Source: JAWLHK01 sp041690355 [NCBI: bacterium]
Lineage (GTDB): Bacteria; J088; JAWLBW01
Length of the DNA: 64,000 nucleotides
Assembly: GCA_041690355.1 (NCBI GenBank)
Contig: JAWLHK010000018.1
Coordinates: forward strand, 6,720 to 70,719
Direction of reading: 5' to 3'
How positions within the stretch are numbered: the first letter of the stretch is position 1; each line of letters opens with the position of its first letter. Under the pieces are notes generated by a model. It had not been told where the DNA came from. It searched no databases and was given only the letters and a program-made list of their open reading frames with translations. Position numbers and translations under genes: made by a program. Positions 1-9,505 of this stretch are shown here, piece after piece.

Positions 1-386
1 TCGTCATCGATGACGAACCGGCGGTGTGCGAACTTGTCGCGCGAGTCCTGGAACCGGTTGCTCAGGTATGCATGGCGCATACGGGCGCCGAGGCCCGGCG
101 GTTGCTGGAGGGGCCTGAGCCCTTCGACGTCGTCTTCTGCGATCTGCTGCTGCCCGACACCTCGGGGCGTCAGATCTACGAGCAGACCCTCGCCACGCGC
201 CCCGATGTGGCCGCCCGCTTCATCTTTCTGACTGGCGCCGTCGATCTGGTCGGCATGCGCTCCTTTCTTCGCGCGAGCGGCCGGCCGTTTCTCGAGAAAC
301 CGTTTCTGCTGCGCCATATCACCGAGGCCGTCGAAAACATGGCGCCGATTTTTCCGCCGGCCCCCGTGCATCCCCCCGCCGATTGA
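1..386 (+). CDS. Response regulator receiver domain, 5'-truncated by the window edge
   Basis: The reading frame is open from base 3 and ends at TGA 384-386. The visible 127 residues form a CheY-like receiver: the acidic pair in VIDDEP at the start, the phospho-acceptor aspartate in FCDLLLPD (about residue 47), the switch threonine in FLTGA and the conserved lysine in LEKPF. No output domain follows, so this is either the C-terminal receiver of a hybrid histidine kinase or a single-domain regulator; the missing upstream part decides which. The receiver fold is secure, the signal sensed is unknown. Confidence 0.85.
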   Translation, partial: VIDDEPAVCELVARVLEPVAQVCMAHTGAEARRLLEGPEPFDVVFCDLLLPDTSGRQIYEQTLATRPDVAARFIFLTGAVDLVGMRSFLRASGRPFLEKPFLLRHITEAVENMAPIFPPAPVHPPAD

Positions 387-502
387 GGGGGATGAGCGTG
401 CCCAGGAGATAGACGACCTCCATCCGCGCCCGCGGCCAAGGTCGCAGGTCCGGCGCGCTCCCGTAACGTGAAGAGAGACTTCATTTACTAGGAGCAGAGA
501 GC

Positions 503-1678
503 ATGGCACTGGATCTGTTGTCGGAGAGGGGAACCCCGCTCGAACGCCAGAAGTTCACCTTGCGGGAGCTGTCCCCGCCCCCCATCAGCAAGCTTGATGA
601 TGACGCCTTTACCCGTGTGCGCATCATTCTCATGAACGGTATCGAACAGGAAGCGAACCGCTTTCAGCATTACTTCGCGCGCGGTGATCGCGACCTGCGA
701 CTTGCGTTGGCCCGTGTGCGGCGGGTTGAGCACCACCAGCAGACGATGGTCAACTGGCTGCTGCCGGCTGATCAGTCGCCGCTCGAAACGACGATCGGCT
801 ACGAGCAGGTAGCCATCGAGGTCACGGCGTCGGTCGCCCAGCACGAGCCCGACCCCTATCTGGCGCAGGTCTACCGGTTCGGCATGCTCGAAGACTTCGA
901 CCACATGTACCGCTACTCGGCGCTGCTCGACCGCCTGGAGGGAAAGGACGCCAACAACATCCTGCAGAGCTACACCGACGTGCAACCCGGACGGCCGACG
1001 GTCGACGAGCATCGCGCGCCGGAAGACGATCTGCGCCGCTCCTATGACCGCAAGAGCGCCGCGCCGATTTCCAAACTGAACGCGCTCACGATCGCGGCCG
1101 GCGAGTACCAGACGCGCGACTTCTACATGAACATCGGTCCGACGTGGACCGACCCGGTCGCGCGACAGCTTTACGCCGAAATCGCCTCTATCGAAGAGCA
1201 GCACGTGACGCAGTACGAGTCACTGAGCGATCCCGAAGAGACGTGGCTCGAGAAGTGGCTGCTGCACGAGGCGACCGAAGTCTACAACTACTACTCGTGC
1301 CTGCAGTCTGAAAGCAATCCCCGGGTCAAGAAAATCTGGGAGCGGTTTGTTGACTACGAGCTGGGCCACCTGCACTTCGTGCGTGAGCTGTTCGAACAGC
1401 GTGAAGGGCGCGACGCCGGAGAAGTCCTCCCCCGCGAGCTGCCCGAGCCGATCGATTACACGAGCCACCGCGCCTACGTACGCCAGGTGCTTCGCGACGA
1501 AGAAAATCTGACGGCTCACGGCCCTGAAATCGTGCGGGGGCTCGGCACCGACGAAAGCGAGGCGACGCGGGCATACCGGGATCACCTCAACAGCGAGGGT
1601 AACCCCTCGAATACCGTGGCGGACCGCTATGCATGGCGGCCCGGAACTGAACTTGCTTCGCGCGAACACGCGGCCTGA
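503..1678 (+). CDS. Ferritin-like diiron-type protein (391 aa), function unknown
   Basis: The start ATG has AGGAG about 9 bases upstream. The protein is helical and acidic and has several Glu/His pairs spaced as in ferritin-like four-helix bundles: VRRVEHHQQ near residue 75, SIEEQHVTQYE near 235, LHEATEVYNYY near 255 and DYELGHLHFVRELFE near 285. These are plausible diiron ligands, but I cannot assign them with certainty. No signal peptide is present, so it is probably cytosolic. It lies 10 bases upstream of a second helical ferritin-like gene, which suggests a two-gene operon. I do not recognise a named family; an oxidative-stress or iron-related role is inference only. Confidence 0.6.
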   Translation: MALDLLSERGTPLERQKFTLRELSPPPISKLDDDAFTRVRIILMNGIEQEANRFQHYFARGDRDLRLALARVRRVEHHQQTMVNWLLPADQSPLETTIGYEQVAIEVTASVAQHEPDPYLAQVYRFGMLEDFDHMYRYSALLDRLEGKDANNILQSYTDVQPGRPTVDEHRAPEDDLRRSYDRKSAAPISKLNALTIAAGEYQTRDFYMNIGPTWTDPVARQLYAEIASIEEQHVTQYESLSDPEETWLEKWLLHEATEVYNYYSCLQSESNPRVKKIWERFVDYELGHLHFVRELFEQREGRDAGEVLPRELPEPIDYTSHRAYVRQVLRDEENLTAHGPEIVRGLGTDESEATRAYRDHLNSEGNPSNTVADRYAWRPGTELASREHAA

Positions 1679-1688
1679 GGAGGATGCC

Positions 1689-2429
1689 ATGGCTGAACAG
1701 GCAAGCGATACGGGAATGAACCGGACGGGGATCGAAGCGTCGCCGTTCGAATCCAAGGGGATGCTTGAGAATGCCGGCGACCAGCCGGTACCCTCGGCCG
1801 ACGACCTCGCCATGACCCGCGAGCGCAAAGCGTGGATCCGCGTGGCGGCACCCGTCGGCAAGGTGCCGCCACCGATGACGGGCAAGGGGCTGCTCACGGT
1901 GGCGAAGGAAACGCTGAAGGGGAACAAACCGACGGTCTTCGTGAATCGACTGGGCGAACGGCTCGGCTTCGAGCGGGCCGGGGTGCGCCTGTACGACGCG
2001 GTGCTCGCCAAGTTTGACGAGGCGAAGGCCTGGGATGGGGGGCCCATGCGTGAGGAGCTCGTTCGGCACCGGCGCGAAGAATGGGAGCATCTGCTCCTGC
2101 TCAAAGAAACCATCGAGGTGCTCGGAGCCGACCCGACGACGATGACGCCGGCGGCCGATCTGGCGGCCCTCGCTTCGGAGGGGGTGGTCAAGGTGATCGC
2201 CGATCCGCGCGCCGGGCTGGCTGAATCGCTGGATGCGCTGCTGATTGCCGAGCGTGCCGACAACGATGGGTGGGAGCTGCTGGTTTCGCTCGCGAAGGAG
2301 ATTGGCCAGAATTCCCTGGCGGATCGCTTTCAGGCCGCGCTCGAGGAGGAGCGTCGGCATGCCGCCCACGTGAAGACCTGGGTGGCGGCCGCCGCGACGG
2401 CCGAGGTGCGCCGCGAACTCGGCCACTGA
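1689..2429 (+). CDS. Second ferritin-like helical protein (246 aa)
   Basis: I chose ATG 1689 because GAGGAGG lies just upstream; an earlier in-frame ATG at 1629 lies inside the preceding gene. The C-terminal two thirds is helical with Glu/His motifs (LVRHRREEWEHLLLLKE and LEEERRHAAHVKTW) typical of ferritin-like bundles. The N-terminal ~60 residues are Pro/Lys-rich and probably flexible. It follows the 391-aa ferritin-like gene by 10 bases, so both are probably made from one mRNA and may act together. Exact substrate and metal are not determinable from sequence alone. Confidence 0.6.
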   Translation: MAEQASDTGMNRTGIEASPFESKGMLENAGDQPVPSADDLAMTRERKAWIRVAAPVGKVPPPMTGKGLLTVAKETLKGNKPTVFVNRLGERLGFERAGVRLYDAVLAKFDEAKAWDGGPMREELVRHRREEWEHLLLLKETIEVLGADPTTMTPAADLAALASEGVVKVIADPRAGLAESLDALLIAERADNDGWELLVSLAKEIGQNSLADRFQAALEEERRHAAHVKTWVAAAATAEVRRELGH

Positions 2430-2551
2430 GGGCCGGTCGCGTCGAGGAGCCGTTCACAGAAGCCGCCCGCCCGCCGCGCCCCGGCGCCCGGGCGGCGCCT
2501 GTTTCGCTCTGCGGGTGACGGATCCACAATGGAGTGCAACGGAGGGAAGCC

Positions 2552-3178
2552 ATGTTCCGCAAGCATTCATCCCGGTCCGACATCGTGCCTCGACTCCTGC
2601 TCGCCGCTGCGCTCTCGTTGGCGCTCCCCCTTTCGGCCCCCGGGCTTGCCGCGGCCCAGCCCGCGCCGCAGACGGAAGAGGAGGCACCGGATGTGCCCGA
2701 GCTGCAGGTCGACCAAGCTGAACTCGATCGCCTGACCGGCGACTACGTGCTGGCCGATCCCGAGGGGGCCGAGGCGACAATCAAGCAGGCCATCGACGAC
2801 GTGGTCGACGACATGTTCTTTCTCACCCGGGGCTATGCGCGCCGGCAGCTCACCGAATTTACGGAGCCGTGCCCTGGGTTCGGCATCGAATTCGTCGACG
2901 GCGACGCGCACATGGCCTGCAAGGATCGCAACCCGGTCGTCTCGCCCTTCAGCGGCGAGCTGGGCGAACACGTGACCCGCGAGGGAGACCGGTTCGCGCT
3001 GCGGCAGCAGGTTCGCCGTGGCAAGCTCGTGCAGGTCTTCGCGGGCGACGAAGGGATTCGCCGCGACGAACTGGTGCCCCAGCCCGACGGGGGCATGCTC
3101 ATGCGGGTGCGTATCGAAAGCGACCAGCTCCCCCGCGACGTGGAGTATGAGCTCCGCTACGACCCTGCAGGGAATTGA
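2552..3178 (+). CDS. Exported hypothetical protein (208 aa)
   Basis: ATG 2552 has GGAGGG six bases upstream; a GTG 18 bases earlier would also be in frame but is poorly placed. Residues 1-35 form a classical signal peptide (basic start, Leu/Ala-rich core, AAA/AQP cleavage region). The mature part is acidic at first (TEEEAPDVPEL), then has a mixed alpha/beta region with two cysteines (EPCPG and MACKD) that could form a disulfide in the periplasm. I do not recognise a family. It is followed by about 230 bases of repeat-rich intergenic DNA, so it is probably monocistronic. Confidence 0.6.
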   Translation: MFRKHSSRSDIVPRLLLAAALSLALPLSAPGLAAAQPAPQTEEEAPDVPELQVDQAELDRLTGDYVLADPEGAEATIKQAIDDVVDDMFFLTRGYARRQLTEFTEPCPGFGIEFVDGDAHMACKDRNPVVSPFSGELGEHVTREGDRFALRQQVRRGKLVQVFAGDEGIRRDELVPQPDGGMLMRVRIESDQLPRDVEYELRYDPAGN

Positions 3179-3335
3179 ACGATTGACGATTGACGATTGA
3201 GACGCTGCAAGCGCGGCGTGCTTTCCGCTTTCATCAAGCGCCGAGCGCCAAGCGCCGATGAGGCAAGGGCGAGGGGGGATGGGATGTCTGGTCCTTGCCG
3301 GCAAATCGTCAATCGTCAATCGTAAATTGTAAATC
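3178..3335. repeat. Degenerate GATTGAC heptamer repeats between genes
   Basis: Two clusters are present: GATTGACGATTGACGATTGA near 3181-3200 and the complementary AATCGTCAATCGTCAATCG near 3305-3325. The two blocks are inverted relative to each other. Similar short heptamer runs recur near 25905 and 30950. They carry no open reading frame. Function unknown. Confidence 0.6.
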
Positions 3336-3377
3336 CCCCCGATCCCTGAGGCCCGTGGGTACGCGTAAGGTTCCAAC

Positions 3378-3407
3378 GTGACTCCCGGCGCCCGCCTCCT
3401 GTATAAT
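3378..3407 (+). promoter_or_regulatory. Probable promoter of the Ppx/GppA gene, leaderless
   Basis: GTGACT (3378-3383), 18-base spacer, perfect TATAAT (3402-3407). The start ATG lies only 5 bases after the -10, so transcription should begin at or next to the start codon. No Shine-Dalgarno site is visible. Confidence 0.6.
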
Positions 3408-3412
3408 CTGAT

Positions 3413-4384
3413 ATGGCGTCACCGATTTTGGCCTCCCTCGACCTGGGGACCAACACCTTTCGCCTCCTGATTGCCGCCGCGGCACCCGACAACCCGGGAG
3501 GCATCCGCGTGCTGCACCACGAGCGCGTGATTACGCGCGCCGGCGGGGGCTATTCGCCCGAGAACGGCATCGGGGCCGCCGCCTGCGAGCGGATTGTCGA
3601 CACCCTGCGCGGCTTCGCCGGCACCATGGACCGCTTCGGCGTCTCGCGCTACCGGGCGACGGCCACCAGCGTGTTTCGCAAGGCGACGAACCGGCAGACG
3701 ATTCTTGCCGACATCGAACGGGAGACAGGGCTGCGGGTCGACGTCATCGACGGCGACGAAGAGGCCCGCCTGTCGGCTTTCGGCGCCATGGCCGGGCTGT
3801 CGGTCGAGGGGCCCGTCGTTATCTTCGATATCGGCGGCGGCTCGACCGAGTTCATCCTCTGGCGCGACGGAGGCCCCGAGCTCAACCGGAGCCTCGATTT
3901 CGGTGTCGTCCGGCTGAGCGAAGATGTGCTGCGCAGCGACCCGCTCTCGGAGGCCGAACTGGCCGAGGCGCGCCGGCAGATCGGTCCGCTGATTGACGAC
4001 ATGGCCGCCGAGATCCGCGGCCGGCTCGGAGCTGCGCGGGCCACACTGGTGGGAACCGCCGGCACGGCGAGCACGCTCGGGGCCGTCGACCTGGGGCTTC
4101 CCGCCTACGATCGGGAGCGGATCCATGGCCACCGGCTCGGCCGCGACTTCGTGCGCGAGAGCTTCGAGCGCTTCACGGCGCTGCCGCGGGCGCGACGGGG
4201 GGCCGTGCCGGGAATGGAGCCGGGCCGCGAAGACATCATCGTGCCCGGCTGCCTGATTACACTTCTGACCCTTGACGCCTGCCAGGCCGCCGACATGCTG
4301 ATCAGCGAGGGCGGGCTGCTCGAGGGAAATCTTTATCGGTTACTTCCGGCCGCTGCGGCCGGTTCTTTTTCTGCACGGAGTTGA
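3413..4384 (+). CDS. ppx: Exopolyphosphatase / pppGpp phosphohydrolase family protein
   Basis: A 323-residue short-form Ppx/GppA protein of the ASKHA fold. The N-terminal phosphate-1 motif is [14 protein letters not shown] (residues 8-21). A second nucleotide-binding loop is [15 protein letters not shown] (about 138-152), and the third is [13 protein letters not shown] near 212. The family hydrolyses inorganic polyphosphate and/or pppGpp; the short form without the C-terminal HD-like domain is common outside enterobacteria, and which substrate is preferred cannot be read from the sequence. Its 3' end contains a hairpin followed by a T-run, and guaB begins 9 bases after its stop. Confidence 0.9.
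   Translation: MASPILASLDLGTNTFRLLIAAAAPDNPGGIRVLHHERVITRAGGGYSPENGIGAAACERIVDTLRGFAGTMDRFGVSRYRATATSVFRKATNRQTILADIERETGLRVDVIDGDEEARLSAFGAMAGLSVEGPVVIFDIGGGSTEFILWRDGGPELNRSLDFGVVRLSEDVLRSDPLSEAELAEARRQIGPLIDDMAAEIRGRLGAARATLVGTAGTASTLGAVDLGLPAYDRERIHGHRLGRDFVRESFERFTALPRARRGAVPGMEPGREDIIVPGCLITLLTLDACQAADMLISEGGLLEGNLYRLLPAAAAGSFSARS
4346..4370 (+). terminator. Rho-independent-type hairpin inside the 3' end of ppx
   Basis: CCGGCC (4346-4351), loop GCTGC, GGCCGG (4357-4362), followed by TTCTTTTT. The inner GC pairs extend the stem. It lies within the last dozen codons of the phosphatase gene and about 24 bases before guaB, so it could terminate or attenuate readthrough into guaB. Confidence 0.6.
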
Positions 4385-5860
<1,476 letters not shown>

Positions 5861-5941
5861 GCGGTTCCCTCCGCCGGCGAAGCGCGGTAGGATGGAGACA
5901 GGGCGGCGTTCGGTATCCGAGGCGCTACCCCGCCGGCGTCC

Positions 5942-5970
5942 TTGACAATCTGGCTCAAATTGACTAAAAC
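5942..5970 (+). promoter_or_regulatory. Probable promoter of the Crp/Fnr regulator
   Basis: TTGACA (5942-5947), 17-base spacer, TAAAAC (5965-5970). Expected transcription start near 5977, only about 6 bases before ATG 5983, so the mRNA would have almost no leader. Confidence 0.5.
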
Positions 5971-5978
5971 GTAGTCAA
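5960..5978. promoter_or_regulatory. 19-bp palindromic operator candidate
   Basis: TTGACTAAAACGTAGTCAA: perfect 7-bp arms (TTGACTA/TAGTCAA) around a 5-base centre. It overlaps the proposed -10 element and ends 4 bases before the ATG of a Crp/Fnr-family gene. The outer TTGA/TCAA resembles the FNR half-site TTGAT, but the spacing is longer. Autoregulation is inferred. Confidence 0.55.
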
Positions 5979-5982
5979 CCTT

Positions 5983-6681
5983 ATGAGTGTATCCGTCGAG
6001 AGTCACGAGCTTCTGCGCAAGATCTCCATCTTCAGCGACCTGAAGGGGCCGGATCTCGAGCGCCTGGCTTCGCTTCTGCAGGAAGTGGCCTTCGAAAAGG
6101 ATTCCGTCATCCTGCACAAGGAAGATCCGGGCGACAGCCTCTTTCTCATCAAAGACGGGCGGGTCAAGGTCGTGCTCTACGGCGACGACGGCCGCGAGGT
6201 CATCCTCAGCATCCTCAAGAGCGCCGATTTCTTCGGCGAGATGAGCCTGCTCGACGGAGAGCCGCGTTCGGCCTCGGTCGTCGCGACGGAACCCAGCGTC
6301 GTCTATATCCTCAAGCGCGACGATTTTCTTCAGACCCTGGTCGAGCGCCCCGAAATGGGGCTGCGCATCATGGCCGAACTCAGCCGGCGGCTGCGGCTCG
6401 CCGACGAGAAGATCGGCAGTCTGGCTCTGCTCGACGTCTACGGGCGCATTGCCGGCGCACTGCTGCAGCTGGCGCGCACCGAGGGCAAGCTGCAGGGTGA
6501 AAACATTGTCATCGATGTCCGGCCCACGCAGCAGGACATCGCTTCGATGGCGGGCGCAAGCCGCGAGACCGTGTCGCGGGTGCTCAACGACCTGGTCCGC
6601 GCGGGGCTGATTACGATGGAGGGGAAGCGGATCGTCATCAACCGCGACCTTCACACCTTGCGCGAGGTCAATGGGGGGTAG
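5983..6681 (+). CDS. Crp/Fnr-family transcriptional regulator
   Basis: A 232-residue two-domain regulator. The N-terminal cyclic-nucleotide-binding fold spans about residues 10-125, with the phosphate-binding-cassette-like segment FFGEMSLLDGEPRSASVVA. The C-terminal winged helix (about 145-225) has the recognition helix segment SMAGASRETVSRVLNDL typical of Crp. The Fnr-type N-terminal cysteine cluster is absent, so a [4Fe-4S] sensor is unlikely. The cassette is PRSAS rather than the RAAT of cAMP-binding Crp, so the ligand is uncertain. A near-perfect palindrome overlaps its promoter, consistent with autoregulation. Confidence 0.9.
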   Translation: MSVSVESHELLRKISIFSDLKGPDLERLASLLQEVAFEKDSVILHKEDPGDSLFLIKDGRVKVVLYGDDGREVILSILKSADFFGEMSLLDGEPRSASVVATEPSVVYILKRDDFLQTLVERPEMGLRIMAELSRRLRLADEKIGSLALLDVYGRIAGALLQLARTEGKLQGENIVIDVRPTQQDIASMAGASRETVSRVLNDLVRAGLITMEGKRIVINRDLHTLREVNGG

Positions 6682-6705
6682 TCGGCGCTCGGGCGCCGGT
6701 TGATT

Positions 6706-6734
6706 TTGACACCTTTCCGCGCTCTCGTTATACT
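6706..6734 (+). promoter_or_regulatory. Strong sigma-70-type promoter for spoVG
   Basis: Consensus TTGACA (6706-6711), exactly 17 bases, TATACT (6729-6734). Transcription would start near 6741, giving a ~35-base leader with a GGGGG Shine-Dalgarno before ATG 6777. One of the best promoter matches in the window. Confidence 0.8.
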
Positions 6735-6776
6735 ATAGAGCTTGCGTCCGGGAACACTGGTGGTCGGGGGTTGGCG

Positions 6777-7079
6777 ATGCTGGATGGTTTCAGGGTTACG
6801 GGCGTGAAGATCCAGGTAGTCGATAAGGGTCGGCTCAAGGCGTTTGCGACCTTGACGATCAACGACTGCTTCGTTGTCCGGGACATCCGGATCATTGACG
6901 GCAACGGCGGGCTCTTCGTGGCCATGCCGAGCCGGAAGCGGTCCGATGGAACCTACCGCGACGTGGCGCATCCGCTCAACACGGAGTGTCGCGATTACCT
7001 GGAGCGCTGCGTGCTCGAGGCGTTTTCGCTAGAGAGCACGGGGGGTGGGGGCGCCTCGATGGAGGAAGTCCGTACCTGA
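6777..7079 (+). CDS. spoVG: SpoVG-family RNA/DNA-binding regulator
   Basis: A 100-residue SpoVG protein. The conserved beta-sheet core is VTGVKIQVVDKGRLKAFATL...INDCFVVRDIRIIDGNGGLFVAMPSRK, followed by the YRDVAHPLN motif and the C-terminal helix. Family members in Firmicutes, spirochetes and deltaproteobacteria are small nucleic-acid-binding regulators; they are not confined to spore formers, so the name does not imply sporulation. ATG 6777 is favoured over TTG 6771 because a G-run lies 6 bases before it. The gene is followed by an intrinsic terminator and tRNA-Gln. Confidence 0.92.
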   Translation: MLDGFRVTGVKIQVVDKGRLKAFATLTINDCFVVRDIRIIDGNGGLFVAMPSRKRSDGTYRDVAHPLNTECRDYLERCVLEAFSLESTGGGGASMEEVRT

Positions 7080-7106
7080 GTCCGGTTGCCGGCTTACGGG
7101 CAGGCA

Positions 7107-7136
7107 GGCCGCCACGGGCGGTCTTTTGTTTTTTTT
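7107..7136 (+). terminator. Intrinsic terminator after spoVG
   Basis: GCCGCC (7108-7113), loop ACG, GGCGGT (7117-7122), then CTTTTG and a run of eight T. It separates spoVG from tRNA-Gln. Confidence 0.75.
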
Positions 7137-7143
7137 GACGCAT

Positions 7144-7218
7144 TGGGGCGTCGCCAAATGGCAAGGCACCGGTTTTTGGTACCGGCATCTCCAGGTTCGA
7201 GTCCTGGCGCCCCAACCA
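7144..7218 (+). tRNA. tRNA-Gln (anticodon TTG)
   Basis: The 7-bp acceptor stem TGGGGCG (7144-7150) pairs with CGCCCCA (7208-7214); the discriminator is A7215, and CCA is encoded at 7216-7218. The anticodon stem CCGGT/ACCGG closes the loop TTTTGGT, which contains anticodon TTG (7176-7178). The T-arm is CCAGGTTCGAGTCCTGG. It lies between spoVG and prs, as seen in deltaproteobacterial and related genomes. Confidence 0.97.
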
Positions 7219-7255
7219 TACACCGGCGACATGAATCAGACGCGGTAGTTTTGCA

Positions 7256-8197
7256 ATGAATCCGGGACCCTTGCTCTTTTCGGGGAATTCGAATCCCCGC
7301 CTCGCAGAAGCCATCAGCCGCTACATGGGCATCCCCCTCGGCGGGATGACCGCCAAGCGCTTTTCCGACGGCGAAATCTTCGTCGAAATCGGCGAGAACG
7401 TGCGCGGGCGCGACTGCTTCATCATCCAGAGCTCCTGCGAACCGGTCAACGCGAACATCATGGAACTGCTGATCATGATCGACGCGTTCAAGCGTGCCTC
7501 GGCCCGCCGCATCACGGCCGTCATTCCCTATTACGGTTATGCCCGCCAGGATCGTAAGAGCGGCCCGCGCACGCCCATCACCGCCAAGCTGGTCGCAAAC
7601 CTGCTGCAGGCGGCCGGCGCCCAGCGCGTGCTGACGATGGACCTGCACGCCGGCCAGATTCAGGGCTTTTTCGACATCCCCGTCGACAACCTCTATGCCC
7701 TGCCGGTCATCATCAAGCACCTGCGCCCGGTGACGAACGAAGACACGATCATCGTGTCGCCCGACGCCGGGGGCACCGAGCGCGCGCGCGCCTACGCCAA
7801 GCGTCTGGATACGAACCTGGCCATCATCGACAAGCGCCGCCCCAGCGCCAACGTGGCCGAGGTCATGAACCTGATCGGCGACGTTTCGGGCAAGCGCGCC
7901 ATCATCGTCGACGACATGGTCGACACGGCCGGTACGCTCACCAAGGGGGTCGAGGCCCTGCTCGAGCACGGCGCCACCTCGGTCATCGCCTGCGCCACGC
8001 ACGGCGTGCTTTCGGGGCCGGCCATCAAGCGCATTGAAGAATCGCCCATCGAGTCGCTCGTCGTGACCGACTCGATTCCGCTCAAGCCTGAAGCGCAGGC
8101 TTGCAGCAAGATCAAGGTCTTGTCCGTGGCTGAGCTGCTTGGCGAAGCCATCAAACGAATCAGTGAGGAAGCAAGCGTCAGCTCCCTTTTCATCTGA
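7256..8197 (+). CDS. prs: Ribose-phosphate pyrophosphokinase (PRPP synthetase)
   Basis: Makes 5-phosphoribosyl-1-pyrophosphate from ribose-5-phosphate and ATP, feeding the purine and pyrimidine genes further along this window. The 313 residues match the class I enzyme. Visible are [14 protein letters not shown] at the N-terminus, the ATP-binding segment [10 protein letters not shown], the [11 protein letters not shown] signature, and the PRPP-binding loop [13 protein letters not shown]. It is 37 bases after tRNA-Gln and could be co-transcribed with it. rplY and pth follow in the same direction with short gaps. Confidence 0.98.
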   Translation: MNPGPLLFSGNSNPRLAEAISRYMGIPLGGMTAKRFSDGEIFVEIGENVRGRDCFIIQSSCEPVNANIMELLIMIDAFKRASARRITAVIPYYGYARQDRKSGPRTPITAKLVANLLQAAGAQRVLTMDLHAGQIQGFFDIPVDNLYALPVIIKHLRPVTNEDTIIVSPDAGGTERARAYAKRLDTNLAIIDKRRPSANVAEVMNLIGDVSGKRAIIVDDMVDTAGTLTKGVEALLEHGATSVIACATHGVLSGPAIKRIEESPIESLVVTDSIPLKPEAQACSKIKVLSVAELLGEAIKRISEEASVSSLFI

Positions 8198-8229
8198 CGA
8201 CTTGCCGCAAACAGAGAGGAATCGGATTT

Positions 8230-8859
8230 ATGGAACGCGTCAGTCTTACAGTGGATCTCCGCAAGGATCTCGGCAGCCGTTCGGCGCGCCGCTCGCGCCG
8301 TGAAGGCAAGCTGCCCGGCGTGCTTTACGGGCACGGCAGCGAAGGGGTGGCCATCGAGGTCAACCTGCGCGAGCTGCGCCGTCTCGTGGGCGGCAAGCTG
8401 GCCCACACGGTCATTCTCGAGCTCAAGGGCCCCAAGGAAGTCGAAGGCAAGACCGCCCTCGTGAAGGAGGTCCAGCGCGACCCGGTCACCGATGCGCCGA
8501 TCCACGCCGACTTCATCGAGCTCGTCGCCGGCCAGAAGCTGCACGTGACCGTCCCCATCCACGTGGTGGGTAAGGCGGCCGGTATCGTGCACGGCGGCAT
8601 CGTCGAGCAGACGCTGCGCGAGCTGCCTATCGAAGTGCTGCCGAAGGACATCCCGAGCGCCCTGGAAATCGACATCAGCGAGCTCAACATCGGGCAGTCG
8701 ATTCACGTCAAGCAGATGAAGCTTCCCGAAGGCGTGCGATCGATGATCGACACCGAAACGTCGGTCGTGGCTGTCGTGGCCCCGCGGGCCGAAGCCGCCG
8801 CGACGCCGGCCGCCGAAGGTGCCGCTGCCGCCGGCGCCAAGCCCGAAGGCCAGAGCTGA
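8230..8859 (+). CDS. rplY: 50S ribosomal protein bL25, CTC form
   Basis: A 209-residue long-form (Ctc/TL5-like) L25 that binds 5S rRNA. The N-terminal 5S-binding domain (about 1-95) includes GSRSARRSRREGKLPGVLYG, and the C-terminal beta domain includes HADFIELVAGQKLHVTVPIHVVGKAAG. It ends with an Ala/Glu-rich tail of about 30 residues. GAGAGGAA precedes the ATG. The prs-rplY-pth order is widely conserved; all three are on the same strand with small gaps. Confidence 0.97.
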   Translation: MERVSLTVDLRKDLGSRSARRSRREGKLPGVLYGHGSEGVAIEVNLRELRRLVGGKLAHTVILELKGPKEVEGKTALVKEVQRDPVTDAPIHADFIELVAGQKLHVTVPIHVVGKAAGIVHGGIVEQTLRELPIEVLPKDIPSALEIDISELNIGQSIHVKQMKLPEGVRSMIDTETSVVAVVAPRAEAAATPAAEGAAAAGAKPEGQS

Positions 8860-8882
8860 GCCGGCGCTCGATCTGAAGCGTC

Positions 8883-9449
8883 GTGAAGCTCGTCGTCGGA
8901 CTCGGCAACCCGGGGTCGCAGTACGTGCGCACCCGGCACAACATCGGCTTCCGCGCCGTCGAACGCATCGCCGAACGGGCCGGTGCGTCCTTCAACCGCC
9001 GGCAGTTCGAAGCCGAGGCTGCCGAGTTGCAACTCGCGGGTGAGCGCGTTCTCCTGCTCAAACCGCAGACGTTCATGAATCTGAGCGGCCGGTCCGTCGG
9101 ACCGGCCGCCTCCTTTTTTAAGATCCCCCCCGCCGACGTACTGGTTATCCATGACGAGGTCGACCTGCCCCCCGGCGCCGCGCGCTTCAAGCGGGGCGGG
9201 GGCTCGGCCGGCCACAACGGACTGAAGAGCGTCACGGCCGCCATCGGTGCCGACTTCGTGCGCCTGCGCCTCGGCGTGGGCAAGGCGCCGCACGGCGGCG
9301 ACACGGCCGCGTGGGTGCTCGGGGCGTTCTCCCGCGACGAGGAGCCGGGGGTCGAGCTGCAGCTCGATTTGGCCGAAGCGGCCGTCGGACAGTGGGTCGC
9401 CCACGGTATCGAACCGGCGATGAACGACCTCCACCGCCGTCAGAAGTAA
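8883..9449 (+). CDS. pth: Peptidyl-tRNA hydrolase
   Basis: Releases peptides from prematurely dropped peptidyl-tRNA. The 188-residue protein begins at GTG 8883 (VKLVVGLGNPGSQY), directly at the conserved N-terminal motif. The catalytic histidine is in RTRHNIGF, followed by LLKPQTFMNLSG and VIHDEVDLPPG (conserved Asp), then the GGGSAGHNGLKS loop. Starts 23 bases after rplY. A short GC hairpin with four T lies just after the gene. Confidence 0.97.
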   Translation: MKLVVGLGNPGSQYVRTRHNIGFRAVERIAERAGASFNRRQFEAEAAELQLAGERVLLLKPQTFMNLSGRSVGPAASFFKIPPADVLVIHDEVDLPPGAARFKRGGGSAGHNGLKSVTAAIGADFVRLRLGVGKAPHGGDTAAWVLGAFSRDEEPGVELQLDLAEAAVGQWVAHGIEPAMNDLHRRQK

Positions 9450-9454
9450 CCCGG

Positions 9455-9474
9455 CCGGTCTGCGGACCGGTTTT
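9455..9474 (+). terminator. Weak terminator or attenuator hairpin between pth and ychF
   Basis: CCGGTC (9455-9460), loop TGCG, GACCGG (9465-9470), then TTTT and C. The short T-run makes full termination doubtful. Confidence 0.4.
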
Positions 9475-9505
9475 CGCGGAACCTGTTTTTCAGGAGTCTT
9501 TGTCC

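Noticed and set aside
7134-7144. Dedicated tRNA-Gln promoter (TTGACG at 7134)
   Set aside because: Its -10 would fall inside the tRNA; it is probably the terminator T-run.
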